Assembly (NCBI RefSeq): GCF_049310885.1
Contig: NZ_JBMDYO010000007.1
Coordinates: forward strand, 1-64,000
Reading direction: 5' to 3'
DNA length: 64,000 nt
Source of the DNA: CAYZJV01 sp049310885
GTDB lineage: Bacteria > Spirochaetota > Spirochaetia > Sphaerochaetales > Sphaerochaetaceae
Of the stretch, positions 16,457-24,531 are shown one piece after another. Each line of letters begins with the position of its first letter. The first letter of the stretch is position 1. The translations under genes were made by a program, and so were the position numbers. The notes beneath the pieces were generated by a model, which was not told the origin of the DNA, searched no databases, and worked only from the letters and a program-made list of their open reading frames with translations.

Positions 16457-17833
16457 ATGTCCAGCAGCCGGTTGTGTTCAATCTTTCTGGTGTTCCTCAC
16501 CCTCTCTTCGCTCTTTGGCGCCTCGTTACGCCAAGAACCTATGTTCACTGATCCGTATGCGTCAGAAAAACTTCTGGAAGGTAGAAACTTTCTGCGGGAC
16601 CTGGCACCTGGTGAAGCCGAACCTGTGAAGGATTTGCGAATCTCGTTGGTGACAACGGGTCGGGGCGATCCGCTTTATAGTTGGTTCGGCCACTCGGGAC
16701 TTGTGGCCACAAACACAAGTAACAACAAAAGCGTGATGTATGATTATGGAATTTTCAACTTCAAAGACGATTTCTACCGTACATTCGTGCTTGGTCGGCT
16801 CAGTTATGAGGTCTGGGCGACATCCACCCCGGCACGCATCGATCTCGCCATCAAAGAAAATAGGGATATGACCGAGATTATTCTTGACCTTCCTCTTTCA
16901 GCACGACTCGAGGTACTCAAATTCTTGAACTACAACATCCAGGAGGGTCCTAATACCTACCTGTATCATCAGTATGAGGAGAACTGTTCGACGAGGCTCC
17001 GCGATATTATCGACAAAGCGACTGACGGCCAACTTCGGGCTTGGTCCACCTCAATCCCAATGGAGGAGACGATTCGCATGCTCGTCGGTCGGTATACCCG
17101 AACAAACCCAGCAATCGAATGGATCCTTGACTTTCTCCAAAGCGGCTCGATTGATAAACCCATAACCCTATGGGAGGCTATGTTCCTCCCGCAAATTTTC
17201 GAATCGGCGCTCCTCGGGTTCACCTACATCAATACAGAGGGCAATGTTATGCCGTTGACCACCGGACGTCAAATCCTGAATATGGCAACTGGGGGGATAC
17301 GGGAAAGGCCACTCGATTCCTGGACAAGTTATACCATTCGGTTCACCTTGTTTGGAATCGGCACCGCGATACTGACCATCCTCCTTGGAGGGTTCCAGAA
17401 GACTCAGTTCCCGATTCCGTTGCGCCGCGCACGACGATTCGTCTACGGTACAATCAATTTCCTTTTATACACTACAGGAGGTGGGCTGGCTCTCTTGCTT
17501 ACGTTCATGATGATTGTCAGCAACCATGATGTGACTTACTTCAATGAGAACATCATTTTTATCAACCCGTATCTCATGTTGATGGGAATTCAGGCACTTC
17601 GCGGAGGATTCGGCCACAACCGCCCCCTCGTTCGATTCCGCCGGGCCAACATGTTGATGGTAATCATCACCATAACCTGGATGGTGATGAAGTTGGTATT
17701 CATCGACCATCTGATCCAGCAGAATTGGCATATTGTGCTCACCGTTCTCCCGCTCTATTTGGCAAATAGCACTATACCGTTCGAGCGACTCCTCATTCCT
17801 CGCCACCGTACCATCGACGATTCCGATTCCTAA
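16457..17833 (+). CDS. DUF4105 (Lnb N-terminal-like) membrane protein
   Basis: This protein has 458 residues. A signal-peptide-like N-terminus (LCSIFLVFLTLSSLFGA) is followed by an extracytoplasmic DUF4105 domain of about 250 residues with typical conserved patches (ISLVTTGRGDPLYSWFGHS, YDYGIFNF, YHQYEENCSTRLRDII). Five predicted membrane helices form the C-terminal part (about 288-450). The family has a papain-like NlpC/P60-related fold, with conserved His and Cys that could be catalytic here (GHS, ENCS). The substrate is unknown; lipoprotein or envelope processing has been proposed for related proteins. It stands alone, convergent with the next gene. Confidence 0.8.
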   Translation: MSSSRLCSIFLVFLTLSSLFGASLRQEPMFTDPYASEKLLEGRNFLRDLAPGEAEPVKDLRISLVTTGRGDPLYSWFGHSGLVATNTSNNKSVMYDYGIFNFKDDFYRTFVLGRLSYEVWATSTPARIDLAIKENRDMTEIILDLPLSARLEVLKFLNYNIQEGPNTYLYHQYEENCSTRLRDIIDKATDGQLRAWSTSIPMEETIRMLVGRYTRTNPAIEWILDFLQSGSIDKPITLWEAMFLPQIFESALLGFTYINTEGNVMPLTTGRQILNMATGGIRERPLDSWTSYTIRFTLFGIGTAILTILLGGFQKTQFPIPLRRARRFVYGTINFLLYTTGGGLALLLTFMMIVSNHDVTYFNENIIFINPYLMLMGIQALRGGFGHNRPLVRFRRANMLMVIITITWMVMKLVFIDHLIQQNWHIVLTVLPLYLANSTIPFERLLIPRHRTIDDSDS

Positions 17834-17849
17834 ACTATTGTCCCCTTTG

Positions 17850-17877
17850 TCCACCTGCTATGGTGGAGCAGTTTTGT
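17850..17877 (+). terminator. Possible terminator after the DUF4105 gene
   Basis: Stem TCCACC (17850-17855), loop of six, GGTGGA (17862-17867), then gcagttttgtt. The U-run is imperfect. It sits between convergent genes and overlaps the last codons of the minus-strand gene. Confidence 0.45.
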
Positions 17878-18328
17878 TACGTGTCTGTGATATTAGTAAT
17901 TTCTTGACCAGAGGGCTGGTTATATCTTGCTCGGACACAAGCACCATTGGATTTCTAGCTTGTTCGGCCCGTAATGTATTGGAAGCAATCTCCTGGATGT
18001 CTTTGTCTTTAATCTCAATATCTGGATTGTTGAAAATAGCTGAACGTTCTTCTTCTGCTTTTCTACGTCTTTCAAGATCATCAAGGGATGATTGATTTTT
18101 CCATAGCTCATACTTGGTGAATTCCACCTCGGGTAAAGGTATCTTCTTGATTAACTGTCCAAGGCTGATTTTCCTCCAGTAACCTCTCGGAGGAACAGGA
18201 ACCTTGAGCCTCTCACATAATTTTGCCAGCCCTCTTCCTGATATTCCAAATTCTTCGGCCAATTTCATCATAGGTTTTGACCAAACAGCCCTATACAAAT
18301 CCTCACGTGATTTGATTTCCTCAGACAT
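17858..18328 (-). CDS. HTH-like DNA-binding hypothetical protein
   Basis: This protein has 156 residues from ATG 18328, chosen because GGAGGG lies six bases upstream; an ATG at 18352 lacks a ribosome site. The N-terminal half (SREDLYRAVWSKPMMKLAEEFGISGRGLAK...) looks like a helix-turn-helix followed by a basic, proline-rich segment (VPVPPRGYWRKISLGQ). The C-terminal half is charged and helical. Proteins with this start are common in bacterial accessory regions, and I know no defined function. It lies 8-30 bases downstream of the next small gene, probably in one operon with it. Confidence 0.7.
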   Translation of the reverse strand: MSEEIKSREDLYRAVWSKPMMKLAEEFGISGRGLAKLCERLKVPVPPRGYWRKISLGQLIKKIPLPEVEFTKYELWKNQSSLDDLERRRKAEEERSAIFNNPDIEIKDKDIQEIASNTLRAEQARNPMVLVSEQDITSPLVKKLLISQTRNKTAPP

Positions 18329-18360
18329 CCCATTCCCTCCATAATCAGACATCAGGTTTT

Positions 18361-18756
18361 TTAATGCTTGAGTCTATTTCTTCTTTCTTGGATTTCCTTA
18401 ATAGTCACTTGCTTTCCATTACCATCTAAGTACTTTCCATTATCGGATCTCCAGAAAACCAAGTCATTCGGATAGTCGGGTTTATCATTATGCCGAAAGC
18501 CATTGATTGAAAAATGCAATGCTTGTTCAACCGAGGGATAACTATGCAAATCCCGATAAGGATCAAATTGGCCGGGACCCCAGAATGCATAGTTGCACTT
18601 ACCGGTAAACATACCATCCTTGAGTGACTGTAAAATCTCCACCTTAAGATCTTTGGGTGCCCTATAATATTTGATGTAATAAGTAGTCACCAATTGTTCG
18701 ATCTCATTAATACCCGAAAGGCTTACAATTTCTGAATAATCGATTGTGCTTTTCAT
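18361..18756 (-). CDS. Hypothetical protein, 131 aa
   Basis: This is a soluble, aromatic-rich protein with no membrane segment (AFWGPGQFDPYRDLHSYPS, HFSINGFRHNDKPDYP, DLVFWRSDNGKYLDGNG). AAAGGA precedes the ATG. I do not recognise the family. It is paired with the HTH protein downstream. A candidate promoter (TTGACA complement at 18814-18819, 17-base spacer) lies on the minus strand ahead of it. These two genes may be part of the accessory region that also holds the recombinase element. Confidence 0.6.
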   Translation of the reverse strand: MKSTIDYSEIVSLSGINEIEQLVTTYYIKYYRAPKDLKVEILQSLKDGMFTGKCNYAFWGPGQFDPYRDLHSYPSVEQALHFSINGFRHNDKPDYPNDLVFWRSDNGKYLDGNGKQVTIKEIQERRNRLKH

Positions 18757-19193
18757 ATTTGAACCATCCTTTAATAGTAGACTATGGTAACACTATGAGG
18801 CCATCACAGTAATTGTCAATCAACCAAGAAAATAATGCAGCTGTTTTGGGATACGATAACCGTGTTACCCATTCCTGAGTCCTTTGGATGAGCAATCATT
18901 ACCTTATTTTTTGGAAAGCTTATGGAAGAACACATAGGACGAAATGAACTTATTCCACATCAGTTTTGGTCATTACTGGATACTTGATGTGAAGCTGTCA
19001 GCGGTATGCGATGATTGCTGTTCATTTGCTATCATGACAGTGACAAGAAAGCGGACTCCTTCTGTATAGTCGAATAAGTATCTTTCACCTATGCTGAGGA
19101 TTACCAACTTTTCTCTTTATAACGTTTTATCAAGTTGACTTACATCCCACTTGTAGGAATGTATAGACCAACAAATTAAACGAGGAGAAGGTA
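18757..19193. other. Intergenic region between divergent genes
   Basis: These 437 bases hold no gene. They contain divergent promoter elements for the minus-strand pair (TTGACA-like at 18814-18819) and for the HTH/zinc-ribbon gene (see 19135-19169). The left end of the recombinase element probably lies here, but I could not identify an attachment site. Confidence 0.5.
19135..19169 (+). promoter_or_regulatory. Promoter-like element with 20-nt motif shared with 20599-20618
   Basis: TTGACT (19135-19140), 21 bases, TATAGA (19162-19167). Positions 19150-19169 match 20599-20618 at 17 of 20 bases. The 21-base spacing is longer than the usual 17 and recurs exactly in the second copy, which suggests activator-dependent or twisted-spacer promoters, or a shared protein-binding site of the element. 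Confidence 0.5.
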
Positions 19194-19610
19194 ATGACTG
19201 ATCAACAATCAACGCAGATTACGAACATGAGAGAAAGTGGCTTTGGATATTCTACGATTGCAAACCAAATAGGGCTTCCAAAGGAATGCGTAAAATCTTA
19301 TTGCAGGACTCACGGACTTACGGGGAGGAGATCCTCCTCGCATGTGGATAAGGAAGTGGGTAACAACACTTGCCGAACTTGTGGGAGATACTTGCAGCAC
19401 ACTCCTGGAAAGAGAAAGAAACAGTACTGCTCGGATGCTTGTCGTATGGATTGGTGGAATGCGCATCAGGACAAGGTGAAGCGAAAAGCATACTATTCGT
19501 TCACATGCGCCGAATGTGGTAAGACCTTCAGCTCATACGGAAATGCAAAAAGAGTCTACTGCAGCCATTCTTGCTATATCAAGGCTCGTTTTTCCAAGAG
19601 GGAAAAGTAG
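19194..19610 (+). CDS. Small HTH + double zinc-ribbon protein, copy 1
   Basis: This protein has 138 residues. Residues 1-45 form a sigma-70 region 4-like helix-turn-helix (MRESGFGYSTIANQIGLPKECVKSYCRTHGL). Then come two Cys4-type knuckles: CRTCGRYLQHTPGKRKKQYC...C and CAECGKTF...YCSHSC. The protein is basic, fitting DNA binding. It is closely related to the protein at 20000-20419 and to the last ~130 residues of the recombinase at 21923-23947. Inference: a recombination accessory factor or regulator that recognises the same sites as the recombinase tail. A ribosome site (GAGGAG) precedes the ATG, and a strong terminator lies about 100 bases downstream. Confidence 0.8.
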   Translation: MTDQQSTQITNMRESGFGYSTIANQIGLPKECVKSYCRTHGLTGRRSSSHVDKEVGNNTCRTCGRYLQHTPGKRKKQYCSDACRMDWWNAHQDKVKRKAYYSFTCAECGKTFSSYGNAKRVYCSHSCYIKARFSKREK

Positions 19611-19999
19611 CAGGGGTCCCAAACTTCGATTAAGGAAACGAACCTTAAATCAGTTGCTAGGGATTTTGTTGAAACTATCCAAGGAATAGTATTCTTTGGA
19701 ATCGTGTTTGGCCGGTTTTTACCGGCCAATCTTTTTAATTACTCCCAGCAATTACCATACCAAGTAAGAGTTGTTAAGCATCTCCCAATTTCACGAATCC
19801 TCTTCATTATCGCTGATTCAGCTCTCAACCTCAAATTTCAAAACCCAATGATTCCTGCAGATTACTCCAATGTAGTTCATCAGAGTAAGCCATAAGGATT
19901 GGAGCAGAAGATTGACGATAGTTCTCTTGTTCCCTTGCCATTCAGGGGCTTCAAAAAACTTCAGGGGTACGGTTCTCCGGTATCAAGCAGGAGAACACA
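19611..19999. other. Intergenic region between the two HTH/zinc-ribbon genes
   Basis: These 389 bases contain a strong terminator (19708-19736) and otherwise no supported gene. The upstream gene therefore ends its own transcript, and the second copy must have a separate promoter, which I could not identify. Confidence 0.55.
19708..19736 (+). terminator. Strong rho-independent terminator
   Basis: TTGGCCGG (19708-19715), six-base loop, CCGGCCAA (19722-19729), followed by tcttttt. A perfect eight-base GC-rich stem with a U-run makes this the clearest terminator in the window. Confidence 0.88.
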
Positions 20000-20419
20000 A
20001 TGACTGAAAAAGAAACTACACAAATCACTGAAATGAGAAATGATGGTCTGGGATACACCACCATCGCATCAAGGCTCGGGTTATCCAAGGATTGCGTCCG
20101 GTCCTTCTGTAGAACCCACAATCTCAGGGGTAGGAGATCTCCTAGCCATGTTCCTCAAGATCTGGGAAAAGATTATTGCAAGACCTGTGGTAAACGTTTG
20201 GAGCATACTCCCGGCAAAAGGAAGAAACAGTACTGCTCGGATGGCTGTCGCATGGACTGGTGGAATGCCCATCAGGATCAGGTGAAGCGTAAGGCCTTCT
20301 ACCAATTCACCTGCGTTTGCTGCGGCAAATCATTCTCGGCATATGGGAATGCCAAACGCAGTTACTGCAGCCACGAGTGCTATATCAAAACAAGGTTCAA
20401 GAAGGAAGTAAGCAAATGA
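20000..20419 (+). CDS. Small HTH + double zinc-ribbon protein, copy 2
   Basis: This protein has 139 residues with the same layout as the protein at 19194: an HTH (MRNDGLGYTTIASRLGLSKDCVRSFCRTHNL), a linker (GRRSPSHVPQDLG), knuckle one (CKTCGKRLEHTPGKRKKQYC), the DWWNAHQD bridge and knuckle two (CVCCGKSF...YCSHEC). The stop overlaps the next small gene by ATGA, so the two are translationally coupled and lead into the recombinase genes. It may be a recombination directionality factor or a transcription regulator of the element (inference). Confidence 0.8.
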   Translation: MTEKETTQITEMRNDGLGYTTIASRLGLSKDCVRSFCRTHNLRGRRSPSHVPQDLGKDYCKTCGKRLEHTPGKRKKQYCSDGCRMDWWNAHQDQVKRKAFYQFTCVCCGKSFSAYGNAKRSYCSHECYIKTRFKKEVSK

Positions 20420-20577
20420 CAAAAGAGCAGTTCAAGGCAGAGGCCGATTACCAGATGGCTCTTTTGCTCATCAAGAATCTGTTTGCTCAGGGCCTGTTGA
20501 CTGACGAGGAATTCAAGACTGTCCAAGGAAAACTCATTGTTAGATACCAGCCAATAATTGGCAATCTATCTCCTTGA
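20416..20577 (+). CDS. SHOCT-like small protein, 53 aa
   Basis: It starts at the ATG that overlaps the upstream stop (ATGA). The sequence (EQFKAEADYQMALLLIKNLFAQGLLTDEEFKTVQGKL) is a short helical hairpin with the LF..GLLTDEEF pattern of SHOCT-like domains. Such small proteins regularly sit next to tandem serine recombinases in Firmicutes elements, but their role is not known. The gene ends 53 bases before the first recombinase. Confidence 0.7.
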   Translation: MTKEQFKAEADYQMALLLIKNLFAQGLLTDEEFKTVQGKLIVRYQPIIGNLSP

Positions 20578-20583
20578 CATGAC

Positions 20584-20618
20584 TTGATTTAATCTCAATT
20601 CGTAGGGATGTATAGACC
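20584..20618 (+). promoter_or_regulatory. Promoter-like element ahead of recombinase genes
   Basis: TTGATT (20584-20589), 21 bases, TATAGA (20611-20616). Positions 20599-20618 match the 20-nt motif at 19150-19169. GGAGG and the GTG start follow within 13 bases of the TATAGA, so a transcript from here would have almost no leader. A DNA-binding or recombination site is an equal possibility. Confidence 0.45.
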
Positions 20619-20630
20619 TAGGAGGAACCA

Positions 20631-21935
20631 GTGAGAACAATTAAGCTGATACAAAAACCAAAGCAACTGGCAACCAAAAATCGAAAAAAGCGAGTTGCAG
20701 CCTATGCACGGGTCTCTACGGTACATGAACGACAAGAGCATTCGCTTGAATCCCAGGTCGATCATTACAAGAGACTGATTCAAGCTAATCCTGAATGGGA
20801 ATACCAGGGGATCTACATTGATGATGGCGTCTCTGGAACACAGATATCTGGCAGAACGCAATTCCAAGAACTCATCACCAAATGCGAGCAAGGCATGATT
20901 GATATTGTGCTGACGAAATCGATATCGCGATTTGCCAGAAACACGGTCGACTTGCTTGAGACTGTAAGGCGGTTGAAGGAACTCAACATCGATGTCAGGT
21001 TCGAGAAAGAAAATATTGAAACAATCTCGAGTACAGGAGAATTCCTTCTGACCGTCTTGGCATCATTTGCTCAAGAGGAAAGCAGAAGTACTTCTGAAAA
21101 CCTCAGGTGGGGAGTCAGAAAGCGTTACGAGAAGGGAATCAGCCTGCATCACCGCGTCTATGGATACCGGTGGACCGGCAAGGAGCTCGTCATTGAACCG
21201 ATGACCGCAAAGGTAGTGAGAAAGATATTCAGGGATTATCTGAAGGGAAAGTCGATGAAACGTATTGCAGACGAACTGAACAATCGTTCCATCCTACACT
21301 TTGGGAAACCTTTCAATGATGTGGCTATCCATACCATTCTACACAATGAGCGTTATATCGGTGATACCTTGCTCCAGAAAACGTATTGCGTGGATTTCAT
21401 GTCCCAGCCCCGGAAGAAGAATCGCGGGGAGCATCCCATGTACTATGTCGAGGATACGCACCCACCGATCATCAAGCGGGAAATATTCGAAGCCGTCTCG
21501 AGAGAGATTGACCGTCGAAGGGAACTCGGGGTGTACAACATGCCCAAGGTGAGTCGGCGTTGTTTCACCGGTAAAATCATCTGCGAGAAATGCGGAAACA
21601 ACTATATCAGGACCTACAAGACACCAACCAATGCGAATTGGAGATGCAAATCCAACCGAAGAGATGGAATCAAAGGATGTAGGAGCATCGGTATCAATGA
21701 GGAACAGTTGAAGATCCTGTCCAATTTCATGTTGGGGATCGACGAGTTTGATGAGCAAGCCTTTTACAAGGAGGTGGATCACATCTCCGGTGATGGAGAG
21801 GGCTCATATACCTTCCATTTTCGTGATGGACGGCAAATCAACCGGTTCTGGCCTTCCCGGGAAAAAGCCTATAAGGCAGCAATCGATAGAAGAAGAAAAA
21901 CCAATGACAACGGAGCGCATGCATGGCAAAGGTAA
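20631..21935 (+). CDS. Large serine recombinase 1
   Basis: This protein has 434 residues with a GTG start preceded by GGAGG. The N-terminal resolvase/invertase catalytic domain has the Ser nucleophile in YARVST, and EQEHSLESQ-like and DDGVSGT motifs; Arg residues follow in SISRFARNT. A recombinase domain (YGYRWTGKEL..., HNERYIGDTLLQKTY) and a zinc-ribbon (CEKCGNNYIRTYK...C...C) come next. The C-terminus is shorter than usual and lacks a long coiled coil. It performs site-specific integration or excision through a 5'-phosphoserine link. Its last 13 bases overlap the second recombinase, so the two are coupled. Confidence 0.92.
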   Translation: MRTIKLIQKPKQLATKNRKKRVAAYARVSTVHERQEHSLESQVDHYKRLIQANPEWEYQGIYIDDGVSGTQISGRTQFQELITKCEQGMIDIVLTKSISRFARNTVDLLETVRRLKELNIDVRFEKENIETISSTGEFLLTVLASFAQEESRSTSENLRWGVRKRYEKGISLHHRVYGYRWTGKELVIEPMTAKVVRKIFRDYLKGKSMKRIADELNNRSILHFGKPFNDVAIHTILHNERYIGDTLLQKTYCVDFMSQPRKKNRGEHPMYYVEDTHPPIIKREIFEAVSREIDRRRELGVYNMPKVSRRCFTGKIICEKCGNNYIRTYKTPTNANWRCKSNRRDGIKGCRSIGINEEQLKILSNFMLGIDEFDEQAFYKEVDHISGDGEGSYTFHFRDGRQINRFWPSREKAYKAAIDRRRKTNDNGAHAWQR

Positions 21936-23947
21936 GGATAATTCCAGCAAAGAAAATCATAACAAACAATCGCAACAACCCCCATTCAACGAAAAGAAGG
22001 GTCGCCGGCTATGCCCGGGTTTCAACAGACAGTGATGAACAGTTCACCAGTTATGAAGCCCAGATCGAGTACTATACCGAATTCATCAAGAGTCGTCCTG
22101 ATTGGGAATTCATCAAGGTCTATACCGATGAAGGCGTGAGCGGGACCAGCACCAATCGCAGGGAAGGCTTCAAGCAGATGATAAACGACGCTCTGTTGGG
22201 AGAGATCGATCTTATCGTCACCAAATCGGTCAGCCGGTTTGCCAGAAATACCGTTGACAGTCTGACCACCATTCGCATGCTCAAGGAGAAGAATGTCGAA
22301 TGCTACTTCGAGAAGGAAAATATTTGGACCTTCGACGGCAAAGGTGAATTATTGATAACCATCATGAGCTCAATCGCACAGGAAGAAAGCCGGTCGATCT
22401 CCGAAAACACCACATGGGGTAAGCGAAAGCAAGCCAAGGATGGCAAGGTTTCAGTTCCCTACAGCAACTTCCTTGGATATGACAAAGGACCTGATGGAAA
22501 CATGGTCGTGAATGAGGAACAAGCCGAATTGGTAAGGCTCATCTACGCTCTATTCCTTCAGGGAAAGAGTCCGAATGGGATCGCCGAGATTCTCACCGAG
22601 AAAAACATCCCCTCACCCGGACGTGGGAAACAATGGGTTTCCTCCTGCATAAAGAGTATCCTGCAGAATGAAAAATACATCGGAGATGCTTTGTTGCAAA
22701 AAAGCTTCACCGTAGATTTCCTCACCCATAGGCAGAAGGTGAACGAAGGTGAGGTACCTCAGTACTATGTGGAAGACCATCATGAACCGATCGTATCCAA
22801 AGAAATGTTTGCTCTAGTCCAAACCGAGATGAAACGGCGCGATGGAATGCCTGGCAGACGAAACCGCAGGAGAATGCTTTCAGGACGAATCCTCTGTGCC
22901 CAGTGCGGATCTTGGTTTGGAGAGAAAAAATGGCATCCAAACAGCAAGTATCAGAAAGTGGTTTGGCAATGCAATGGAAAATATGATAAGGCACACTCCC
23001 AATGCACCTCAGGCAATCTGATAGAACAGGATGTCCAGAGAATGTTCGTGATAGCGGTCAACAGACTACTGAAGGATTCATCCAGCATCCTTGAAACACA
23101 GAAACTTGTCTACGACACGGTTTTTGATACCGCTGGTCTGGAAAGGGAAAGGACGGCACTCATAGCTGACATGAGTGTTACAGCCGAACTCATGGAGCGT
23201 ATGTCGAGCGGAGAACCCAGCTCAAGATCCAATGGATATACCCATACTCAAGAGTATCAAGCACTACAGATACGTTATGAGCAGGCTGAGAAACGCAAAG
23301 AGGATCTCGACAATACTATCCAGGACAAGATAGCCAAAAAAGCACTTGCAACTTCATTCTTCGATAACCTCAAGAAGCAGAATAGCCAGGTCGTGCGGTT
23401 TGATGAGGACCTATGGAGCGGGCTGGTTGACCATCTCAAGGTGCATTCTCCAAATGATGTCCGATTCATATTCCGCGATGGATCTGAAATCAAGGTGGAC
23501 TTATCCGAAGAGGAAAAGAAACGCCCTCCTCTCACAGAGAAACAGATGACTGAGATCAGCAGTCTTCGGCGAGAGGGAATGTCTTATGCGAAGATCGGAG
23601 AAAAGCTGAATCTTCCTCGTGGACAGGTTCGCAGCTTCTGCCTTTCCAGAACATTGGAAAATGAGGCAGCAGTACAAGAAGATGGAGAGCATGTGCTCTG
23701 CAAGACTTGCGGGAAAGAACTTGAACACACCCCCGGTTTTAGGAAAAAGATTTTTTGCTCGGACGGATGCAGGCAGGATTGGTGGAATCGGTATGCAAAA
23801 TTCAAAGCAGGCGAAGGACGGGCTACAAACAAAGTTACTTGTCAAAACTGTGGCGAGACGTTTGTGACCTACGGCATCAACCGAAAATATTGCTCCCGAA
23901 AGTGTTATTCCGAGCACAGGGGGCAAGAAGGAGATTCAAGGGACTGA
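21923..23947 (+). CDS. Large serine recombinase 2 with C-terminal HTH/zinc-ribbon fusion
   Basis: This protein has 674 residues. The catalytic domain has YARVST and DEGVSGTSTNRREGF, then a recombinase domain (QNEKYIGDALLQKSF), a zinc ribbon (CAQCGSWFGEK...WQCNGKY...QC), a coiled coil, and the usual ending DVRFIFRDGSEIKV near residue 525. Beyond that normal end it carries about 145 extra residues: an HTH (ISSLRREGMSYAKIGEKLNL), knuckle CKTCGKELEHTPGFRKKIFC and knuckle CQNCGETF...YCSRKC. These match the free-standing proteins at 19194 and 20000. The remnant at 3618-4153 ends exactly where this extension would begin. A domain fusion within the element is the simplest reading. Confidence 0.93.
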   Translation: MAKVRIIPAKKIITNNRNNPHSTKRRVAGYARVSTDSDEQFTSYEAQIEYYTEFIKSRPDWEFIKVYTDEGVSGTSTNRREGFKQMINDALLGEIDLIVTKSVSRFARNTVDSLTTIRMLKEKNVECYFEKENIWTFDGKGELLITIMSSIAQEESRSISENTTWGKRKQAKDGKVSVPYSNFLGYDKGPDGNMVVNEEQAELVRLIYALFLQGKSPNGIAEILTEKNIPSPGRGKQWVSSCIKSILQNEKYIGDALLQKSFTVDFLTHRQKVNEGEVPQYYVEDHHEPIVSKEMFALVQTEMKRRDGMPGRRNRRRMLSGRILCAQCGSWFGEKKWHPNSKYQKVVWQCNGKYDKAHSQCTSGNLIEQDVQRMFVIAVNRLLKDSSSILETQKLVYDTVFDTAGLERERTALIADMSVTAELMERMSSGEPSSRSNGYTHTQEYQALQIRYEQAEKRKEDLDNTIQDKIAKKALATSFFDNLKKQNSQVVRFDEDLWSGLVDHLKVHSPNDVRFIFRDGSEIKVDLSEEEKKRPPLTEKQMTEISSLRREGMSYAKIGEKLNLPRGQVRSFCLSRTLENEAAVQEDGEHVLCKTCGKELEHTPGFRKKIFCSDGCRQDWWNRYAKFKAGEGRATNKVTCQNCGETFVTYGINRKYCSRKCYSEHRGQEGDSRD

Positions 23948-23972
23948 CCTCTGCTTTTTAGAAAAATCATGT

Positions 23973-24004
23973 AAGGCAGGTTTTGCATCAGCATAGCCTG
24001 CCTT
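23973..24004. terminator. Hairpin between convergent recombinase and symE-like genes
   Basis: AAGGCAGG (23973-23980) pairs with CCTGCCTT (23997-24004) across a 16-base loop. It lies between the ends of convergent genes. A run of five T (gattttt) follows within about ten bases only in the minus direction. Confidence 0.45.
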
Positions 24005-24022
24005 CAGTTATCTGATTGATTG

Positions 24023-24358
24023 CTATCGTGCATCAGAGGGCTTGTCTTCCAATCGGATAATCAGACAGCCTTTCTGGCATTGGACATTGATTTCCTGACC
24101 AACAGAAAAGCCAAGCTGTTCAAGCCATTTCCCCTGCAATCTTATTGCTGGAACAGCCTGGTATTTATAGCCGCTTTGGGCACAGATCTTCAGCTTTCGG
24201 TGTGTTTTAGTCTCCAAACGATATTGTTTGATGGTGCCAAAACGTGGCTCAGGATAGGTGATTTCATCAAGCACGTTATCAAGATTACCCCGATCCGCTC
24301 TCGAGTGAAGATCCAATATTGAAAAGACTTGCATCAATTCATCATCTTGATAATTCAT
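24023..24358 (-). CDS. SymE-family toxin-like protein
   Basis: This protein has 111 residues. The C-terminal half has the SymE pattern (RKLKICAQ..., AVPAIRLQGKWLEQLGFSVGQEINVQCQKGCLII), an AbrB-like fold seen in SOS-induced type I toxins that act on nucleic acid. The N-terminal 45 residues are not part of the core domain. AGGGGAGG precedes the ATG. Type I SymE systems use an antisense RNA overlapping the start; I cannot identify one here. It flanks the mobile element, as SymE-like genes often do. It could instead be a domesticated DNA-binding protein. Confidence 0.75.
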   Translation of the reverse strand: MNYQDDELMQVFSILDLHSRADRGNLDNVLDEITYPEPRFGTIKQYRLETKTHRKLKICAQSGYKYQAVPAIRLQGKWLEQLGFSVGQEINVQCQKGCLIIRLEDKPSDAR

Positions 24359-24531
24359 GGCGACCTCCCCTACTTAAGCCATAGCAATACACAGTTAACT
24401 CGTTACAATATATAGAGTTAGAAATACAAACGTCAATAAGGACAGAATTCAAATTATTCATAGACACTCCTTTACCGGCATCCCATTATGGGCTGTGGTA
24501 CCCATACTACGGCTGGAGCACTACTTTTGCT

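Larger units (their letters stand above)
19135..23947 (+). mobile_element. Serine-recombinase mobile element with accessory HTH/zinc-ribbon genes
   Basis: It has two overlapping large serine recombinases, two paralogous HTH/zinc-ribbon proteins and a SHOCT-like small protein, all on the plus strand. Similar sets (sigma-70-like HTH, SHOCT-like, tandem recombinases) are common in Firmicutes. No cargo beyond these is evident inside. The ends are approximate; no terminal repeats or attachment sites could be fixed by eye. A decayed relative lies at 3618-4153. Confidence 0.65.
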
